Below are positions 60,485-64,000 of a stretch of 64,000 nucleotides of DNA, piece after piece. Position 1 is the first letter of the stretch. Every line of letters begins with the position of its first letter. Origin of the DNA: Phascolarctos cinereus (taxonomy: Eukaryota; Chordata; Mammalia; Diprotodontia; Phascolarctidae); contig NW_018343969.1 of the NCBI RefSeq assembly GCF_002099425.1, positions 4,176,001-4,240,000 of the forward strand. Reading direction: 5' to 3'. The notes below the pieces were generated by a model. That model ran no database searches. It saw nothing but the letters and a program-made list of their open reading frames with translations, and was not told the origin of the DNA. Position numbers and translations under genes: made by a program.

Positions 60485-60606
60485 CTTTGTTTCCTTATGT
60501 TGAAGAGGATATGGTACCAAGGAGTTCATATGGACACCAGACTCCTATGGCTACAACTGAAGTGATACCTAGATGTTCATTAACCAAAGAAAATGGTGGA
60601 GGAAAG
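60485..60606 (+). CDS. Putative internal coding exon of an unidentified host gene
   Basis: A pyrimidine-rich tract (TTTTCTTCCTATATAG, AG at 60483-60484) is followed by 122 bases and then a donor-like AAAG|GTACAG (GT at 60607-60608). One frame is open throughout: two leading bases, then 40 codons ending exactly at the donor. The translation includes PYVEEDMVPRSSYGHQT and VIPRCSLTKENGGGK; it is polar, of normal composition, and unlike any LINE or SINE product here. The other two frames are closed, with a stop in each. Without splicing the same frame would run from ATG at 60466 to a stop after nine more codons past the donor. I do not recognise the protein. It could be a true exon, a pseudoexon or chance. 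The neighbouring exons are outside the window or not recognised. Confidence 0.35.
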
Positions 60607-60609
60607 GTA

Positions 60610-61430
60610 CAGTTGAAATTAGAATCTTTTTAGATTAAAAAAATGTACTTTTTCTAATGTCAAATTTAGGTGGTTAAAAAAGAAGAATGTTTACATGCCT
60701 GTCAAGTAGATAGTAACACACTTGGCTTCATGTACCAGATTCTTCATCATCACATCAAAATCCTATTTCCCTAAAATTTACAGATACCAGATAAGTATGT
60801 GGGAAAATGTGACACATTTTGCCTTAGCAAATAGGAGCAGAGGAGTTAAGAATATCAAGTAGTCAAGCTTCTCTGTAACAAAAAGCAAACAAAGGAAAGT
60901 GTTAACAACAGCAAACAGGACTATTTGGGCGAGTAGGCTTACTATAAGTAAGAAAGTCCCAGTCATATGAGCATATGACTTGGAAGCATAAGGAATTTCT
61001 TTTCTTTGGAAGGGAGTACATGATGTGTGAATTGAAGGGTTTTTTTTTTAAGTACATTTCACTATGTGCTAAATCAATGAGAAATTTGAAAGAACAAATT
61101 ATCCCTGATCTAAAGATACGTATTCAAGTTACAAGAAAGTTCTTAGATTGATTTCTTTACTGCTTTCCATTTTTTTTTTCCCACACTAATAATTCTCCAG
61201 CATACACTAATACTCAGGATGTTCTCCTACTTTAGGGTTTCTTTCTCCATTTCTTCATATTCTTAAATGCTTTATATTCTGAACTGTAGCATAAAGGCCA
61301 CCATGTTCTGTAAAGACTTTCCTGAGAAACATAATCACTCTTTTAGTTGCCTGTGAATTTTTTATCTGGAACACACAGCTATTCTGTACTAATTTTATAT
61401 AGTGTCTGTTCACCAATTGTTTCATTTGTA
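60610..61430. other. Repeat-poor unassigned stretch
   Basis: No gene or recognised repeat. It would be intron if the exon at 60485-60606 is real. Confidence 0.35.
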
Positions 61431-61434
61431 TCTA

Positions 61435-61641
61435 TATAGGTATCTAACAATCTATGCATATTTACATAGGTACAAACATATAAAAATTAATATTTATATA
61501 TGAATTTATATTTAAATATATTTGCATAGATGAAATAATTCATTTCATACAATTATATATTTAATTGAATTTATGAAATATGTGTGTATGTGTATTATAT
61601 ATATATACATATACATATATGTGTGTATATATACATACATA

Positions 61642-61676
<35 letters not shown>

Positions 61677-61690
61677 CATGCATATATTGT
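61435..61690. repeat. AT-rich microsatellite tract
   Basis: TATATTTA-type text passes into TGTGTGTATATATACATAC and a (TA)n run at 61642-61675. Confidence 0.85.
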
Positions 61691-61914
61691 GTATTTCTAG
61701 TTACATAAGGCACCTGGGGCAAATATAGCGAAGGGAGGATGTCATACGCACGGCTCTGGAGCCCATGCCCTCCAGTTCAATGTTGGGACAAAACGAGTCA
61801 TTCATGAGTCAGTGAACATTTAACAAAGGAGGAGATTTACTTTGCTTGAACACAGGAAGGATGCAGTGGGGATACAGTGGTACTTAGCTTCTCTGTATAC
61901 AAATGGGTCTGGTC

Positions 61915-62006
61915 AATCTACTAGTAAGTGTCTGGGGCTGTATTTGAACTTGGTTCTTCCTGACTACAAGTGTAGTGTTCTCTATACCACACTACCTAGC
62001 GCCCTC
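61915..62006 (-). repeat. tRNA-derived SINE or MIR head, antisense, truncated
   Basis: CTAGTAAGTGTCTGGGGCTG, TTTGAACTTGGTTCTTCC and CCACACTACCTAGCGCCC are the antisense head of a SINE. Its tail half is missing. Confidence 0.65.
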
Positions 62007-62039
62007 TTATTCATAAATACAATCACCATCAGTTGGAAG

Positions 62040-62160
62040 AAAAGATATATACGTATGCATGTATGTATATAGATAGATGTATGTATAAATATTCATATAT
62101 ACATATACACATATCTGTATATACGTGCGTGTGTGTGTGTGTGTGTGTATGTATCCTGTA
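62040..62160. repeat. TA/TG/ACAT microsatellite
   Basis: GTATGCATGTATGTATATAG-type text followed by a (TG)n run at 62125-62147. Short frames on either strand here are artefacts. Confidence 0.88.
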
Positions 62161-62768
62161 TTGAGGTATAGATATACAGAAAATGTAAGCAGGACACAAA
62201 TGTGGAGGGGCACACACACAGTAGGTAAGTCAGTGTTGAGTACAATTGTCACGAGTAACATGCTTTGGCAATGTCTACTCCGTGATCTTCTGGTGAATTC
62301 TCTTTCCCTGGACCTAGCATCAAGGCTGCTCTCAGTTGCATGTCATCCCTCTGCTTCCTACTAGGTATTGTGACTGTTGTTCCCTTTTTCCTCAGGTGTT
62401 CTCTCTGCCACTACCTATTGGGATTTAATTGGAGTCCTCAGATATGGTACTCTTACCTATTAGAGGAGAAGTGATTATTGCCATCTCTCTTATAGCTTAG
62501 AGCAAAGAAGTGAAGCTTCAACTCTTTTATCAATAAGTCAACCATTCATTAAATGAGTAATATATTAAGATATATATCACAAACTATGCTATGCTCTGGA
62601 AATAAAAAGATTAAAGTGTGCCATTATAAGCAAAAAATTTATAGACTCTCAGTGAAACTATATTTACAAATATAATTAAGCACAAATATATATGAAATAA
62701 ATATTATTTTGGTGCAAGACATTAATAGCTGAGATGTTCAGGAGAATATATATGTAGGGGGTGGTATT
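62161..62768. other. Unassigned non-coding stretch
   Basis: No gene recognised. An antisense L2 scrap may lie around 62575-62660 (AACTATGCTATGCTCTGG). Confidence 0.35.
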
Positions 62769-62769
62769 A

Positions 62770-63600
62770 TGATTAAACTTTGAACAAGTCTAGGAATTCT
62801 AAAAGAGAGAGGTGTGGAGAGAATGCATTCCAGGCATTGGGGACAGCCTGTGTAAGGGCAAGGAGATAGCAAATTTTGGAGTCATAAATGAAGCATAGCA
62901 AGAAAAGCCAATAATAAGCCTTGAAATGTAGGCTGAAACTAAAGTGACTAAGAAACTCTAAGTGCCATACAGAAGAGATTGCATTCACACCAGGACAACA
63001 CAAGAAACCACTGGAATTTATTGAAATAGTAGTGGCAGACCCGTGCTTTAAGAATGCCAATTTGGAGTTGTGTGGAAAATGAATTGGAATAGAGAAAGAT
63101 TTGTGATAGGGAAACCAATCAGGAAATTATTGTGATAGTCCAGGTGAGGAAGGATACAAGCTTGAATGAAGGTAGTGACTTTTTAAGTAGACAGAAGGGA
63201 CAAACATAAGAGATGTGTTTGAGTTGCTTCTGGGGACAACTAATTCATTATGTCCATCAGGGAAATGGTGATATGTAACAGTAATTCAGGGGCAAGATAT
63301 ACAGATTTGGAATTCATGTACATATAGAAGATAATTGATTGAATGAGAATTGATGAAGTCACCAAGGCATTGAAGAGGGCCTAGGACAGAGCACTGGGGC
63401 TCCTGTCCCTCAGTTAGGAGATAATATATATATATGGTAATTGAACAAAATAGATTAGAAGGGGGAAAAAAGGCACGTAGATAGATAAGGGGAGAATCAA
63501 GAGTGAGCACTATTATGTAAGTTCAAAGAGAAGAAAGTATCTAGGGGGAAAAGGTGATTGGTGGTATCAGGCCAATTCGAAAGCAAGGTCCTCACACACC
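62770..63600 (+). repeat. Old unclassified interspersed repeat
   Basis: AATGCATTCCAGGCATTGGGG, TATTGTGATAGTCCAGGTGAGG, and GAGGGCCTAGGACAGAGCAC are phrases of the same long mammalian-wide repeat seen at 16930-18650. The family is not named. It is non-coding and strongly diverged. Confidence 0.45.
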
Positions 63601-64000
63601 CAATCACTAGTTTTGAGGTTTGCCAGTTCCCAGATTTTTAGCCTCCTGGAACTAAATTATTTTGAAACACAAAAGAGCTAGCTAGCTAGCATTAGAGCAC
63701 ACAGTCATTAAGTCTGTCATTTGAATTCTACTTCTTGCTGACATGATCCATATACTTTCTAAAGCCTTTGTCTGATTCAGGGCTAGATATATTAATCCCT
63801 ATCTACCCAATTCATGATAGCCACCTCCTTCTTAATCATTTTAGAATGTACCTTCCAATAAACTGCAAAGGGCTGTGTGAGGCTGAAATATCATTTCCCT
63901 CAGTTTCACCAAGGTCCTTTAACTCTTTAAAACTGAGCAGATAGAAGTGAAGAAAAAAAAAAACAAGAAGGCCTAGTCAGGCCTATTGCAAAGCTAAAAT
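63601..64000. other. Unassigned non-coding stretch
   Basis: A short GAGCTAGCTAGCTAGC palindromic run is at 63676-63691. No gene or clear repeat recognised. Confidence 0.35.

Overview
The window is typical non-coding marsupial DNA, AT-rich and dense with retrotransposon remains. Nothing in it looks bacterial, plasmid or viral in organisation. The evidence is a set of repeats known from marsupials: short tRNA-derived SINEs with the GGCAGCTAGGTGGC / CCACCTAGCTGCC signature (WSINE1/MAR1 type), SINEs with RTE/BovB-like tails, L1 copies of marsupial type with HAL1-like internally deleted derivatives, and old MIR, L2 and CR1/L3 copies. The SINE subtype hints at an Australasian marsupial, but this is inference. 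I see no complete protein-coding gene, rRNA, tRNA gene or CRISPR array. Nearly all long reading frames are pieces of LINEs, SINEs or microsatellites.

Layout. 1-2950: antisense HAL1-like element cut by the window edge. 3000-3880: a tandem-like MIR block, then an L2 tail. 5576-5727: SINE. 6661-10342: a complete-looking antisense HAL1-like element with its own SINE insertion. 11.8-18.7 kb: MIR and L2 relics, an L1 tail inserted into a MIR, and an old unclassified repeat. 18992-19228: a dimeric SINE. 22761-23153 and 26569-26962: two nearly identical inverted copies of one segment, the second lying inside a plus-strand L1/HAL1 5' end. 28.1-29.2 kb: a decayed endogenous retrovirus remnant. 30.7-37 kb: CR1/L3, L2, L1 and SINE pieces. 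37.6-38.9 kb: an unclassified, possibly LTR-like stretch. 38870-46435: a plus-strand L1 apparently split by a second, 5'-truncated L1, then a large microsatellite. 47.7-54 kb: L2, RTE-tailed SINEs and a long antisense CR1/L3. 54910-58215: the third antisense HAL1-like element. 58.2-64 kb: L2 and MIR relics, microsatellites and an old unclassified repeat.

The best candidate for host coding sequence is one short putative exon at 60485-60606 (+). It has a splice acceptor, an open frame of 40 codons and a splice donor, and no repeat that I recognise. If real, much of the right half of the window is intron. The other observations worth checking are the 393-bp inverted duplication (about 99% identical), the three HAL1-like copies sharing one internal junction, the L1-in-L1 nest, and the dimeric SINE flanked by a single target-site duplication. 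All repeat calls rest on recognition by eye; none has been checked with a library search.
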